Positions 1-8,264 of a stretch of 64,000 bases of DNA are shown here, one piece after another. Made by a program: the position numbers and the translations under genes. Location of the stretch: the NCBI GenBank assembly GCA_039984715.1, contig JBDWUA010000004.1:558001-622000 (forward strand), written 5' to 3'. How positions within the stretch are numbered: the stretch's first letter is position 1; each line of letters starts with the position of its first letter. The notes below the pieces were generated by a model. That model had not been told where the DNA came from, ran no database searches, and saw nothing but the letters and a program-made list of their open reading frames with translations. This DNA comes from JABSSA01 sp039984715 (lineage in GTDB: Bacteria; Pseudomonadota; Alphaproteobacteria; Rhodobacterales; Rhodobacteraceae).

Positions 1-1506
1 TTTATCAACGTCGGCGGTTGCGAGCGCTTCTTCAAGAACGCTGTCAAACGCTTCGTTGGCATACCCAAATTCGTTCCAGGCTTCGCCCGACCGATATGCC
101 AAGGCCCAGATTTGCACGCCAAGTGGACGGTGGTTCCAGTCTGTTGAGCTGAAAGGAAATGTGGTCCACCCTTTCCTGAACGTTGCGTCAGGCAAAATTG
201 TCCGTTTCACTCGGAAACCGGCATCGCGCAATTGCGCGGCGACTGCATCTGTTGTGTCGGCGCGCCACGCGTCATCGATTGAAATGATCTCGTGTTCGAA
301 ATCAAGCATGTCCGCTTCTTCCATCAAGGCTTTGGCGCCGTCAGGATCATAAGCTATGGGTGGCAAAACCGCATATTCCGGATGTACTGGCGCGACATGG
401 TGGTTTTCGGCTTGGATACCGCGACCGCCATACCCAAGCTCTAGAAGAATGGCGTTGTCTACAGCCATCGAAATGGCCTTGCGAACGCGTGAATCTGCAT
501 AAGGTTGCTTGCCGTCAACTTCCGCCAATTGGTTCGGACGGATAACGATTGTCGCGCCTGTTACGATTTCGTGCTCTGTCCAACCATCCAGCGTGCTGAG
601 GATGTCGATGAAATCACCATCCACGTCATAAAGCATGTCGATTTCGTCAGCTTCAGCTGCGGCAACCCATGAGGCAGGGTCAGTTCCAAAATCGATGTAT
701 TCGATCCGGTCGAGGTACGGCCCGCCAAGTACCTTGGTTCCCCACCATGTATGGTCTGTGTTCAAAACCAACGACGAACGTACGCCGACTTCCAAAGTCT
801 CGGGCAGGTAAGGACCCGTGCCAATTGGCTTGGACATTGGATCATTGCGCGGTGTGCTTGGATGCAGGATCGCAGCCGGATAATCGGCCATACCGGGGAT
901 CAATGAAATATCCGCTTTGGGCAAATGCAACTTGATGGTGTGGGCATCGACGACTTCGATAGCGCCTGAGATCGCTTTGCTCGTTTTCTCATCAACCAGC
1001 GTTGCGAAACGTCCGGCCATCGAATTGCCTTCAACGTCCTTTTCACACCACCCTTCGATGTTCCAAGCGATCTGGTCAGCAGTAAGATCTTCGCCGTTGT
1101 TCCACTTGACGCCTTTGCGGACGTTCAACGTGTACTGTGTTGCGTCTTCGCTGATCTCCCAGCTTTGCAACAGCATTGGTGTGAACGTCCCGTCGTTTTC
1201 ATACGCGACGAGGTATTCAAGCCAGCCGATTGTAAAGTTGGTGATTTCGTTCCAGTCCGTGGTGCGCAAATCCTTGAGCGCGCGAACAGTGGATTGACAC
1301 CGTACGGTTCCGCCGGATTTCTTGTGACCATCAGCCAATACAGGTGTGGCCATGCCCAACATCCCGTATGCCGTTGCTGTGGTTGCACCAAACGCACTTG
1401 CCGTCGCAAGGAATTCACGGCGGTTCACAGGGTCTTTACCAACATTCTTAGCGGCCTCAATCACTGATTTAGGCAACGGTTTCCCCGTTCGGGTTTCGAA
1501 TGTCAT
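1..1506 (-). CDS. ABC transporter oligopeptide-binding protein, C-terminus cut by window edge
   Basis: Periplasmic solute-binding protein of the SBP_bac_5 family (DppA/OppA type), which delivers peptides or similar solutes to an ABC importer. The reading frame starts at ATG 1504-1506 and stays open to base 1, giving 502 codons without a stop. Near residues 29-33 the sequence RREFL followed by an Ala/Thr-rich hydrophobic stretch looks like a twin-arginine signal, with cleavage probably after VLA before DGHKK. The mature part has the usual start of the family (GGTVR, then a TIGWLEYLVAYEND-type stretch, then KWNNGEDLTADQIAWN). Permease and ATPase genes would lie to the left, outside the window. 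Family assignment is firm; the substrate cannot be told. Confidence 0.9.
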   Translation of the reverse strand, partial: MTFETRTGKPLPKSVIEAAKNVGKDPVNRREFLATASAFGATTATAYGMLGMATPVLADGHKKSGGTVRCQSTVRALKDLRTTDWNEITNFTIGWLEYLVAYENDGTFTPMLLQSWEISEDATQYTLNVRKGVKWNNGEDLTADQIAWNIEGWCEKDVEGNSMAGRFATLVDEKTSKAISGAIEVVDAHTIKLHLPKADISLIPGMADYPAAILHPSTPRNDPMSKPIGTGPYLPETLEVGVRSSLVLNTDHTWWGTKVLGGPYLDRIEYIDFGTDPASWVAAAEADEIDMLYDVDGDFIDILSTLDGWTEHEIVTGATIVIRPNQLAEVDGKQPYADSRVRKAISMAVDNAILLELGYGGRGIQAENHHVAPVHPEYAVLPPIAYDPDGAKALMEEADMLDFEHEIISIDDAWRADTTDAVAAQLRDAGFRVKRTILPDATFRKGWTTFPFSSTDWNHRPLGVQIWALAYRSGEAWNEFGYANEAFDSVLEEALATADVDK

Positions 1507-1927
1507 GGCGTTCCTCTCTGTTGCTGCACGAGGTGAGTTCCGACGAAGCTCCCAGTATTAATTTTTTCGAACTTTGTTAACCTTCCGTGAAGGGCGTTGT
1601 CCAAGTTCATGCGATTGCGCCCACTGCGTCAACCTTTCCCCAGCAGCGTCGCTGATCAGATTGAGAGCTTTGTGTTGACTGACCTTGTGAGTTCATGTCC
1701 CTTTCAATCGCAATTGAGATCTGTTCGAGGTCGTTTTTTGGCCCGTGGGGTAGATTGGCGTAGATCGAATGCCTTGTGCCACAGTCATGTCAGACTGTTC
1801 AGCGTTATGAGTTGTGATGCTTTGAATAAAACAGGCTAGAGCATTAGCCTGACCAAACTGTGATCGCCAAGCGAGGGCCAATTCTGGAACAAGTGTGTCG
1901 CATCATTGGCTGCCACACGTCCTGACA
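1507..1927. other. intergenic, no gene seen
   Basis: This 421-base stretch holds only short open frames without Shine-Dalgarno sequences or protein-like composition. It must carry the promoter of the binding-protein gene to its left. I see no convincing hairpin terminator in it. Confidence 0.5.
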
Positions 1928-2035
1928 TCAGTCGTCGTTCTTTTCCTTTTTACGCTTTTGAAGATAGCGAAACAGGAAAAACAGAAAAACAAAAGCCAGT
2001 GTCCAGCTAAGAAGGTCTAAGAGCCAAGGGGGCAT
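1928..2035 (-). CDS. 35-residue single-pass membrane peptide
   Basis: A very short gene read on the minus strand from ATG 2033-2035 to TGA 1928-1930. An AAAGGA Shine-Dalgarno sequence sits six bases upstream of the ATG. The peptide begins MPPWLLDLLSW, continues as a hydrophobic helix (about residues 8-24, rich in Leu and Phe), and ends in a strongly charged tail (RYLQKRKKEKNDD). This is the pattern of a small inner-membrane protein with a cytoplasmic basic tail. It lies 95 bases downstream of mipZ on the same strand and may be co-transcribed with it. No function can be assigned. The ribosome-binding site and clean helix-plus-tail design argue that it is real. Confidence 0.6.
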   Translation of the reverse strand: MPPWLLDLLSWTLAFVFLFFLFRYLQKRKKEKNDD

Positions 2036-2130
2036 TTGCGTCCTTTCACAGGGGATCGAAAGAAAGAGTTTTTCCAGTCAAAGATTAGTGCAGAAACTGC
2101 ATTACAACGGTCAATCGGTCCTAGGCGAGC

Positions 2131-2940
2131 CTAAAAGTTCAATTCGACATCTGGCAGGTCGACGGCTTTGATCAGATCGCGCAGTTCCTGACGGGCCGCG
2201 ACATTCGAAATGTTAAGCTGTTTGACGCCAACATCTTTCAAATCAAGCAAAGTCAGACCGCGTGGGAATAGTTCCCGAAAGACAACGCGTTCTGAAAATC
2301 CGGGGGCAATGCGAAAGCCAATGCGTTTTGATAGCATTTTCAAAGCGCGTTCCATCTTTTCCTTGTTGACCATACGCTGTGTGCCAACGCGATTGCGCAC
2401 AACGATCCAGTCGATTGGGCTAAGGCCCGCTTGACTGCGCAATTGGCGCGCGTTCCATACCATTTCGGAATACACAGATGGCCCCAGCACGCGTTGCCCG
2501 GTCGGGTCAGTGCGTGCAAGCAGGTCAAAGTCAACAAAGCTGTCGTTCAGCGGCGTGATCAAAGTGTCGGCCAATGAATGCGCAACCTGACTAAGCCGGG
2601 TATGTGATCCCGGACAGTCGATCAGAATAAATTCATTGTCGGGTTCCAGCGACGCAACTGCGGCGGAAAGACGATGATCATAGATGTTTTCACCCGGTTT
2701 CAAGGAACTCGGGTCGATTTCGGGCAATTCATGAACCGCCGGCATCGCCAGTTGAATGTCGGACGTCTTGATGAACGACGCACGGTTTTCGACATAACGT
2801 GCAAAGCTGCGCTGGCGCAGATCAAGATCAAGCGCGCTTATTTTCTTGCCCATGCGTGCAAGGGAGGTTGCGATATGCATCGACACCGTGGACTTGCCGG
2901 CACCGCCCTTTTCGTTGCCCACAACAATAATGTGCGCCAT
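2131..2940 (-). CDS. mipZ: MipZ, division-plane positioning ParA-type ATPase
   Basis: A 269-residue P-loop ATPase of the ParA/MinD superfamily. The N-terminus carries the deviant Walker A motif GNEKGGAGKST (residues 8-18), and LIDCPG is the Walker B region. The mid-protein sequence DWIVVRNRVGTQRMVNKEKM is characteristic of MipZ rather than of chromosome-partition ParA, which would be followed by parB. In alphaproteobacteria such as Caulobacter, MipZ binds ParB at the poles and inhibits FtsZ assembly, so that the Z ring forms at mid-cell (established for the family). No parB is adjacent, which also favours MipZ. Length and both ends fit the family. Confidence 0.9.
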   Translation of the reverse strand: MAHIIVVGNEKGGAGKSTVSMHIATSLARMGKKISALDLDLRQRSFARYVENRASFIKTSDIQLAMPAVHELPEIDPSSLKPGENIYDHRLSAAVASLEPDNEFILIDCPGSHTRLSQVAHSLADTLITPLNDSFVDFDLLARTDPTGQRVLGPSVYSEMVWNARQLRSQAGLSPIDWIVVRNRVGTQRMVNKEKMERALKMLSKRIGFRIAPGFSERVVFRELFPRGLTLLDLKDVGVKQLNISNVAARQELRDLIKAVDLPDVELNF

Positions 2941-3194
2941 GTCTTGCCCCTTTTTGGCCCGTTCGGCCTTTATCTGCTCATTGCTTTCCTATGTGGCGGA
3001 CTCAGCCAAGAAAAGCAACTTTCGCCCCAATTAGTCTCGAGTCGTTTGATGATTTTAGGGCACATGTCTTTCCGTCTCCTTCCCATTGGACCACTTCATC
3101 TTGAAAAATTTTTGACAATTCTGAGGCATTTACTCCACGTCAGCAGGTGCTTGAGATATCAATGTTTTAAATTTGATATGAAAACACAAGCAAC
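2941..3194. other. intergenic upstream of mipZ, no gene seen
   Basis: Promoter-side region of mipZ. Together with the low-confidence remnant to its right it forms a gene-poor stretch of about 700 bases before the next firm gene at 3648. I see no hairpin or protein-like frame in this part. Confidence 0.4.
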
Positions 3195-3428
3195 CTAGCG
3201 TTTGAATACAGCAACATAGACGGGTTCAAACCGGCGAAAGCGAAACGCATTGCCTGCCTTGGTGATGACCCTATGGGCCTCTATTCCGCAACATCGTTGA
3301 AACTTCTTAACTCGCCATTTGAGACGTTGCAAAACCAAGCAGCCATTGGTCCAGAACGCACCAAGACAATTGGGGGGAACTTCACCCGTTGCACTTGCAA
3401 AGGCAAATGGATGGCTTCCTCTGATCAT
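3195..3428 (-). pseudogene. possible remnant of the C-terminal part of a lost gene
   Basis: A 77-codon open frame on the minus strand in an otherwise empty stretch. Its last third (RFRRFEPVYVAVFKR before the stop) reads like the end of a real enzyme; similar endings occur in SAM-dependent methyltransferases. The start has no Shine-Dalgarno sequence and the upstream half lacks a recognisable domain. I read it as a possible decayed gene end rather than a working gene. A chance open frame is an equally serious alternative. Confidence 0.2.
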
Positions 3429-3647
3429 GGTTTTTGCGACATTGGACGCAAGAAATTACTAATGCTGCTACCGGGTTGAGCAAAAACTTGACGTCGAATT
3501 GCGGTTCGAAACTCAATTCGTTGAATCGAAGAACTACACAACGGCAAAATGATCTTGCCGTGGTCCGTGGCCCAAACCTAACATGGTGGTGGGCGATCAT
3601 CATTGGCATTTGGCGGGCATTAACGCACAACAACAGGAGATACGTGT

Positions 3648-4367
3648 ATGAGACGGATTTTGGTGACAGGCGGTGGCACTGGAATAGGGCGCTCAATCGC
3701 CCACGCATTTGCCCAAGAAGGGGAGGACGTCACAATCGCGGGGCGGCGATTGGGCCCGTTGCAGGACACAGCACAAGGCACCGCCATGCATATCCGGCAA
3801 GTGGACGTCACAGACGAAAACAGCGTCACTGCCTTATTTGACAACCCCTTTGATGTCGTTGTCGCAAACGCGGGGGCCGGAACGCCTGCGCGGGTGAAAG
3901 ACATGACTTTGGACGATTGGAACGCGACTTTGTCCGTTAATCTGACGGGCACATTTTTGACGTTCCGATCCGCTTTGCAGACCATGCAAGCAGGTGGTCG
4001 ACTGATTGCAATCGCGTCGACTGCGGCGCTTCAGGGCGGACCAAATATTGCGGCTTATGTGGCGGCAAAACACGGCGTTTTGGGCCTTGTACGGGCCACC
4101 GCAAAAGAGGTCGCGCGGGATGGCATTACCTGCAATGCCGTTTGTCCGGGGTTCGTGGACACCGACATGGCCGAGGCTGCCATCAAAGGTGTTCAGGACA
4201 AATTTGGCGTGGACGCGTCCAAAGCGCAATCGATGATCGTGTCCGGCAATCCAATGCGCCGCTTGATCAATGTGGACGAAGTATCCGCCGCAGTTGTCTT
4301 TTTGGCATCACCGGGTGCTACGTCGGTCAACGGGCACGCGTTGTCCGTTTCAGGTGGAGAGATTTGA
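3648..4367 (+). CDS. SDR-family NAD(P)-dependent oxidoreductase
   Basis: A classical short-chain dehydrogenase/reductase of 239 residues, the usual length. It shows the cofactor motif TGGGTGIG near the N-terminus, NAGAG in the middle, the catalytic Ser in IASTAA, and the YVAAK active-site motif. The C-terminal NGHALSVSGGEI closes the Rossmann fold as in FabG-like enzymes. A downstream MarR gene begins at a TTG overlapping this stop codon, so the two are translationally coupled. In related bacteria such an SDR sits with MarR, enoyl-CoA hydratase and CoA-ligase genes for 2-aminobenzoate breakdown before kynA (from memory of family context). Here the hydratase and ligase are only relics, so its present substrate is uncertain. 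Confidence 0.88.
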   Translation: MRRILVTGGGTGIGRSIAHAFAQEGEDVTIAGRRLGPLQDTAQGTAMHIRQVDVTDENSVTALFDNPFDVVVANAGAGTPARVKDMTLDDWNATLSVNLTGTFLTFRSALQTMQAGGRLIAIASTAALQGGPNIAAYVAAKHGVLGLVRATAKEVARDGITCNAVCPGFVDTDMAEAAIKGVQDKFGVDASKAQSMIVSGNPMRRLINVDEVSAAVVFLASPGATSVNGHALSVSGGEI

Positions 4368-4837
4368 GCCCCTCTGACCAAGTCAACCATGACACAGTAT
4401 TATCCAAGAACAGATTGCGGCTTTGGTTGAAACTGCTCAAGGCGTCACGCCTGATCGAAGACGAAATTCGACGTAGGTTGCGATCTGACTGTCAATTGAC
4501 GCTGCCCCGGTTCGACGTGATGTCGACGCTATCGCAATCCCCAGATGGCCTGAAGATGAGCGAAATTTCAAAACAGCTTCGGGTGTCGAACGGAAATGTA
4601 ACGGGAATCGTGGATCGCCTTGCGGATGAAGGTCTGGCGGTACGCAGCGCTGTCCAAGGGGACCGCAGGGCCTATTTGGTGCGACTAACACCAGAAGGGC
4701 GTCGCGTCTTTGATGCCCATGCAATCGCACATGAAGGTTGGATCGACGAGATGCTGAGCGGGTTTAACGACGATGACGTCCAAGGCATGATCGTACGGCT
4801 CGAACACTTGACACAAACGCTGGACAAAGAGAGTTGA
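4364..4837 (+). CDS. MarR-family transcriptional regulator
   Basis: A 157-residue winged-helix regulator. I start it at TTG 4364, which overlaps the SDR stop (TTGA) and has GGAG just upstream; frames reaching further left run into the SDR gene. The central region has the MarR helix-turn-helix (KMSEISKQLRVSNGNVTGIVDRL) and the wing with DRRAYLVRLTPEGR. MarR proteins of this kind usually sense an aromatic acid or its CoA ester and repress neighbouring catabolic genes. The neighbours here (SDR, the relics, kynA, kynU) suggest that it once controlled, or still controls, tryptophan/anthranilate catabolism. The ligand is inferred only. Confidence 0.85.
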   Translation: MSPSDQVNHDTVLSKNRLRLWLKLLKASRLIEDEIRRRLRSDCQLTLPRFDVMSTLSQSPDGLKMSEISKQLRVSNGNVTGIVDRLADEGLAVRSAVQGDRRAYLVRLTPEGRRVFDAHAIAHEGWIDEMLSGFNDDDVQGMIVRLEHLTQTLDKES

Positions 4838-5003
4838 CCTTGTTTCCAGATGTGCGCCACTTCAAATGTGAGATTGATGCAGGGATCGCAAACCCCCGTC
4901 CACTTTCGGCAGCAATGCGCGATTGGGTCCGGCCCTGCAATACGATGAAGAAATCCAAGTTGTTGTCACCGCATCAAACGATGGCAGTATTAGGTCGGGT
5001 TGG
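4834..5003 (+). pseudogene. relic of the 5' end of an enoyl-CoA hydratase-family gene
   Basis: The frame starts with TTG overlapping the marR stop (TTGA), just as marR itself overlaps the SDR gene, and opens with RHFKCEIDAGIA, a typical N-terminus of roseobacter enoyl-CoA hydratases. The expected TITLNRP segment is missing: the frame goes from GIAN to PRPLSAAMRDW. The continuing homology (ALQYDEEIQVVVTAS, where intact relatives have ALxYDDEVxVVV, then SG) lies in a different frame from base 4923. So there is an internal deletion plus a frameshift, and the gene stops being recognisable near base 5003. Resemblance to relatives is judged from memory. No functional protein can come from it. Confidence 0.65.
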
Positions 5004-5021
5004 CGGATTGCGATATGGGCG

Positions 5022-5108
5022 CATGCGCGATCTATCGTTTTCGTGGGCGGCATGCTTAATACCCCAACAGGTAAAATCCAACGCTTTCGTTTGAAGGAAA
5101 ACGTATGA
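5022..5108 (+). pseudogene. relic of the 3' end of a benzoate/aminobenzoate-CoA ligase gene
   Basis: The translated frame reads ARSIVFVGGMLNTPTGKIQRF and then RLKENV before TGA. The TGKIQRFRL ending is the hallmark C-terminus of AMP-forming acyl-CoA ligases and carries the catalytic C-terminal lysine. The benzoate-CoA-ligase subgroup has the same PRSIxFVxxLPKTxTGKIQRFKLR pattern. Its stop codon overlaps the kynA start (ATGA, 5105-5108), as expected for the last gene before kynA in a coupled operon. Only about 29 codons remain and they are joined directly to the hydratase relic. The bulk of the ligase and everything between the two genes has been deleted. Confidence 0.7.
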
Positions 5109-5944
5109 GCACAAAAGCATATGACCCCGGCGGCGACGGCGCGAAAATGCAATTCGATGATGCGATGTCCTATAGCGATTATCTGCAATTGGACGGAATG
5201 TTGTCACAGCAAAACACGCTGAGTGACGCGCATGATGAAATGCTGTTCATCATTCAACACCAAACCAGCGAGCTGTGGATGAAACTGGTCATTCACGAAC
5301 TGGCCGCCGCACGATCTGCATTACTGGCCAACGACACTGCCACCATGTTCAAAATGCTGGCCCGGGTCAGTCGGATATTTGAACAGCTAAACAACGCGTG
5401 GGATGTTTTGCGCACGATGACACCTGCCGACTACACACGGTTCCGCGAGGCGCTGGGCCCCTCATCGGGGTTCCAGTCGTGGCAATATCGCATGATCGAA
5501 TTCGTGCTTGGGAACCGCAACCCGAACATGTTGAAACCGCACGAACACACGCCCGCCTCGCATCTTCTTTTGTCCAAAGAATTAGCGCGCCCCAGCTTTT
5601 ATGACGAAGTCATTCGGCATGTGTTTGTCACGCTGGATGGGTCAGACAAGGCTATGCCCGCGTTTCAGTTGGACAAACCACATACCAGCCATCCCGACGT
5701 GCAAGCGCGCTGGAAGATCGTTTACGAAGATATCGAAACCCATTGGGCCCTGTATGAACTGGCCGAAAAGCTGGTGGACCTCGAGGATTATTTTCGGCGG
5801 TGGCGGTTCAATCATGTGACAACAGTCGAACGCGTCATCGGGTTCAAACGCGGAACGGGCGGCACTTCGGGCGTGCAATATTTGCGCAAGATGCTAGAGG
5901 TCGAGCTGTTTCCAGAGCTGTGGCACTTGCGAGGGGAATTGTGA
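5105..5944 (+). CDS. kynA: tryptophan 2,3-dioxygenase
   Basis: A 279-residue heme enzyme that opens the indole ring of L-tryptophan to N-formylkynurenine, the first step of the kynurenine pathway. The family signatures are clear: FIIQHQTSELWMK near residue 40, SSGFQSWQYRMIEF in the middle, and HVTTVERVIGFKRGTGGTSG near the C-terminus, which includes the region of the heme-ligand histidine. Length matches bacterial TDO. The start overlaps the stop of the ligase relic (ATGA) and the end overlaps the kynU start (ATGA), so kynA-kynU are coupled. A kynurenine formamidase gene (kynB) is not in the window. Confidence 0.96.
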   Translation: MSTKAYDPGGDGAKMQFDDAMSYSDYLQLDGMLSQQNTLSDAHDEMLFIIQHQTSELWMKLVIHELAAARSALLANDTATMFKMLARVSRIFEQLNNAWDVLRTMTPADYTRFREALGPSSGFQSWQYRMIEFVLGNRNPNMLKPHEHTPASHLLLSKELARPSFYDEVIRHVFVTLDGSDKAMPAFQLDKPHTSHPDVQARWKIVYEDIETHWALYELAEKLVDLEDYFRRWRFNHVTTVERVIGFKRGTGGTSGVQYLRKMLEVELFPELWHLRGEL

Positions 5945-7131
5945 TGACGTTGCCAAGAAAAGACTTTTTTGATCTGCCGAACGGTGTTTTGTACCTTGAT
6001 GGCAATTCCTTGGGGCCATTGCCCAAAAGCGCGCCAGCCCGTGTCGCACGCGTCTTGCAAGACGAATGGGGCGGTCAGTTGATCCGTGCTTGGAATTCGG
6101 CCGGATGGATGGATATGCCACGCCGTGTTGGTGATCGCCTCGCGGCCCTTGTGGGCGCGCCTGCGGGTTCTGTTGCCACCGGTGATACCCTATCGATAAA
6201 AGTCTATCAGGCGTTGGCTGCTGCTTTGAAAATGCGCCCTGACCGTCGGGTGATATTGTCTGATGCCGGCAATTTCCCATCCGATCTTTACATGGCCCAA
6301 GGTCTGATCCGCACAATCGACAAAGATTATGAATTGCGCACGCCCGCGCCCCAAGATGTCATGGACGCTATCACCGAAGACGTGGCCGTCGTTATGTTGA
6401 CTCAGGTCGATTACCGATCCGGGCGATTGCATGACATGAACGCCATCACCGCACGCGCCCACGAAATGGGGGCCGTTATGATCTGGGATCTGGCGCACAC
6501 AGCTGGCGCGTTGCCGATTGATCTGACGGCATCTAACGCAGAATTCGCAGTGGGTTGCACATACAAGTACTTGAACGGCGGACCGGGTGCGCCTGCCTTT
6601 ATCTATGCGCGCCCTGATATTGTTGACGCAATCGATCCTGCCTTGTCCGGCTGGTTGGGCCATGATGCGCCTTTCGCGATGGAGCCAACATACCGCCCGG
6701 CGATGTCGACGGAACGCTTGCGGGTTGGAACACCATCGATCGTACAACTGGCCATTCTGGACGAAGCGTTGAACATCTGGGACGAGGTTGACATGCACGA
6801 ACTGCGCGCGGCCTCTATCACCTTGTCAGATCGCTTCATCACCGAGGTCGAAGCGCGCTGCCCGCAATTGGTTCTTGCCTCGCCCCGTGACGGAGCGCTG
6901 CGCGGATCACAAGTGTCGTTTGGATTCGAACATGGTTATGCCGCGATACAAGCTTTGGTCGACAAAGGCGTCGTGGGCGATTTTCGTGCGCCAAATATCA
7001 TGCGGTTTGGTTTCACGCCGCTTTATTTGGACGAAGAAGACGTCGTTGCTGCCGCCAAAGTTGTCGAACAGGTCATATCAAATGAACTGTGGCGCGATCC
7101 TAAATACCAAACCAAATCCAAGGTCACGTAA
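5944..7131 (+). CDS. kynU: kynureninase
   Basis: A PLP-dependent enzyme of 395 residues that cleaves kynurenine to anthranilate and alanine. The start at ATG 5944 overlaps the kynA stop (ATGA); the frame is open further upstream, but that would lie inside kynA. It has YLDGNSLGPLPK at the N-terminus, IWDLAHTAGA for the PLP-binding Asp, and GCTYKYLNGGPGAPAF with the Schiff-base lysine, all diagnostic. With the adjoining CoA-ligase and hydratase genes reduced to relics, the anthranilate formed here has no local route to 2-aminobenzoyl-CoA. It may go to tryptophan synthesis, be exported, or be degraded by genes elsewhere. Confidence 0.95.
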   Translation: MTLPRKDFFDLPNGVLYLDGNSLGPLPKSAPARVARVLQDEWGGQLIRAWNSAGWMDMPRRVGDRLAALVGAPAGSVATGDTLSIKVYQALAAALKMRPDRRVILSDAGNFPSDLYMAQGLIRTIDKDYELRTPAPQDVMDAITEDVAVVMLTQVDYRSGRLHDMNAITARAHEMGAVMIWDLAHTAGALPIDLTASNAEFAVGCTYKYLNGGPGAPAFIYARPDIVDAIDPALSGWLGHDAPFAMEPTYRPAMSTERLRVGTPSIVQLAILDEALNIWDEVDMHELRAASITLSDRFITEVEARCPQLVLASPRDGALRGSQVSFGFEHGYAAIQALVDKGVVGDFRAPNIMRFGFTPLYLDEEDVVAAAKVVEQVISNELWRDPKYQTKSKVT

Positions 7132-7251
7132 TAAACGACAACGCCCGGATCATTCGCCTAGAAGGATAGGCGGGGGGCCCCCACAGACAAAGTGTTCGAA
7201 GCGACGGTTTTCATCCCAAACACCTGATCACATGATGATCGCACCAACAAA

Positions 7252-7281
7252 AAAGCCGCCTCAAAAGGGGCGGCTTTCTTT
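7252..7281. terminator. bidirectional rho-independent terminator
   Basis: A nine-base-pair stem (AAAGCCGCC with GGCGGCTTT) around an eight-base loop, flanked by A-runs on one side and T-runs on the other. It can end both the kynU transcript (plus strand) and the rpmE transcript (minus strand, stop codon 7300-7302). Confidence 0.85.
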
Positions 7282-7299
7282 TTGCAATATGTCGGACGA

Positions 7300-7521
7300 T
7301 TAAAAGCCCAGACCTGCATATTTGTTTTTGAACTTGGATACACGACCACCAGTATCCAGCAGCTTTGTGCCGCCACCGGTCCAGGCCGGGTGCACAGATG
7401 GGTCAATATCAAGCGACAGCGTGTCGCCTTCTTTGCCCCATGTGGATTTCATCTGGAGGATCGTACCGTCTGTCATTTTGACGTTGATCTCGTGGTATTC
7501 GGGATGCGTATCGGCCTTCAT
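7300..7521 (-). CDS. rpmE: 50S ribosomal protein L31 (bL31)
   Basis: A 73-residue ribosomal protein. It begins MKADTHPEYHEINVKMTDGT and contains DIDPSVHPAWTGG and the C-terminal VSKFKNKYAGLGF, typical of alphaproteobacterial bL31. The zinc-binding cysteines of the C+ form are absent, so this is the zinc-independent type. Its start overlaps the rplS stop by four bases (ATGA), placing it last in an rplS-rpmE operon that ends at the hairpin at 7252-7281. Confidence 0.95.
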   Translation of the reverse strand: MKADTHPEYHEINVKMTDGTILQMKSTWGKEGDTLSLDIDPSVHPAWTGGGTKLLDTGGRVSKFKNKYAGLGF

Positions 7522-7904
7522 GCCTTTGCTCCTTCAGACTTGGGCTTGTATGTGCTGTCTTCTGCGATACGGGCAGATTTGCCGCGACGCGAACGCAGAT
7601 AGTACAGTTTCGCGCGGCGAACACGGCCACGACGAATAACAGTGATGCTGTCGATGTTTGTCGAATGCAGCGGGAACACACGTTCCACACCTTCACCAAA
7701 GCTGATCTTGCGCACTGTAAACGATCCGGCAATGCCGTGTCCGTTTTTGCGTGAAATGCAGACACCTTCGTAATTCTGCACACGGCTGCGCGAGCCTTCG
7801 GTTACTTTAAAACCAACGCGGATGGTATCACCCGCTTTAAAGTCAGGGACTTCTTTCCCCAACGAGGCGACTTGTTCCGCCTCAATCTCTGCAATCAGGT
7901 CCAT
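7518..7904 (-). CDS. rplS: 50S ribosomal protein L19 (bL19)
   Basis: A 128-residue ribosomal protein with the typical N-terminus MDLIAEIEAEQV, the GDTIRVGFKVTEG segment, and the conserved RRGRVRRAKLYYLR core. The C-terminal tail after LRSRRGKSARI is the short variable extension common in Rhodobacteraceae. In most bacteria rplS follows trmD. Here a DEAD-box helicase gene and a terminator lie between them, so rplS must have its own promoter in 7905-8190. It is translationally coupled to rpmE. Confidence 0.96.
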   Translation of the reverse strand: MDLIAEIEAEQVASLGKEVPDFKAGDTIRVGFKVTEGSRSRVQNYEGVCISRKNGHGIAGSFTVRKISFGEGVERVFPLHSTNIDSITVIRRGRVRRAKLYYLRSRRGKSARIAEDSTYKPKSEGAKA

Positions 7905-8264
7905 TTGACCTCTCTCCTTATTGCACGGGTAATCCCGCGACGTGGTTCACGATGCCCAGAGCTCCGATCTTCATCCGGGTTCGTCATGCGCCCGTCGGAG
8001 AATTGCGTCATCTATTCGTTAGCCTTGTCCGTGGCGTTTCAAGATCGAAAGCAATCTTACCACGTGACAAAGGGTCGGATGAACGAGTCACCAGACCACG
8101 CGCATTTACGCCATCGCGCAGAGTCGCGCAAGCCATTTGGAGTCAGCCCGCTGTGAGGGGTCCTTGGGCGGCCCGCAACGCGTCAGATGAAAAAAACCCG
8201 ACCACCGTTAGGGTGATCGGGTTTTGTTCTTTAGATCACACCAGCATCATGTGCTGGCCAATGA
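7905..8264. other. intergenic: rplS promoter region and helicase terminator
   Basis: A 360-base gap between the helicase stop and rplS. Apart from the hairpin listed at 8194-8225 it holds no protein-like frame. The rplS-rpmE promoter is expected between about 7905 and 8190. I cannot point to clear -35/-10 boxes. Confidence 0.5.
8194..8225 (-). terminator. rho-independent terminator after the DEAD-box helicase gene
   Basis: An AAACCCGA...TCGGGTTT stem, extended inward by CCACC/GGGTG with one bulge, followed on the minus strand by a run of seven T. It lies about 40 bases after the helicase stop codon and separates that gene from rplS. Confidence 0.85.
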
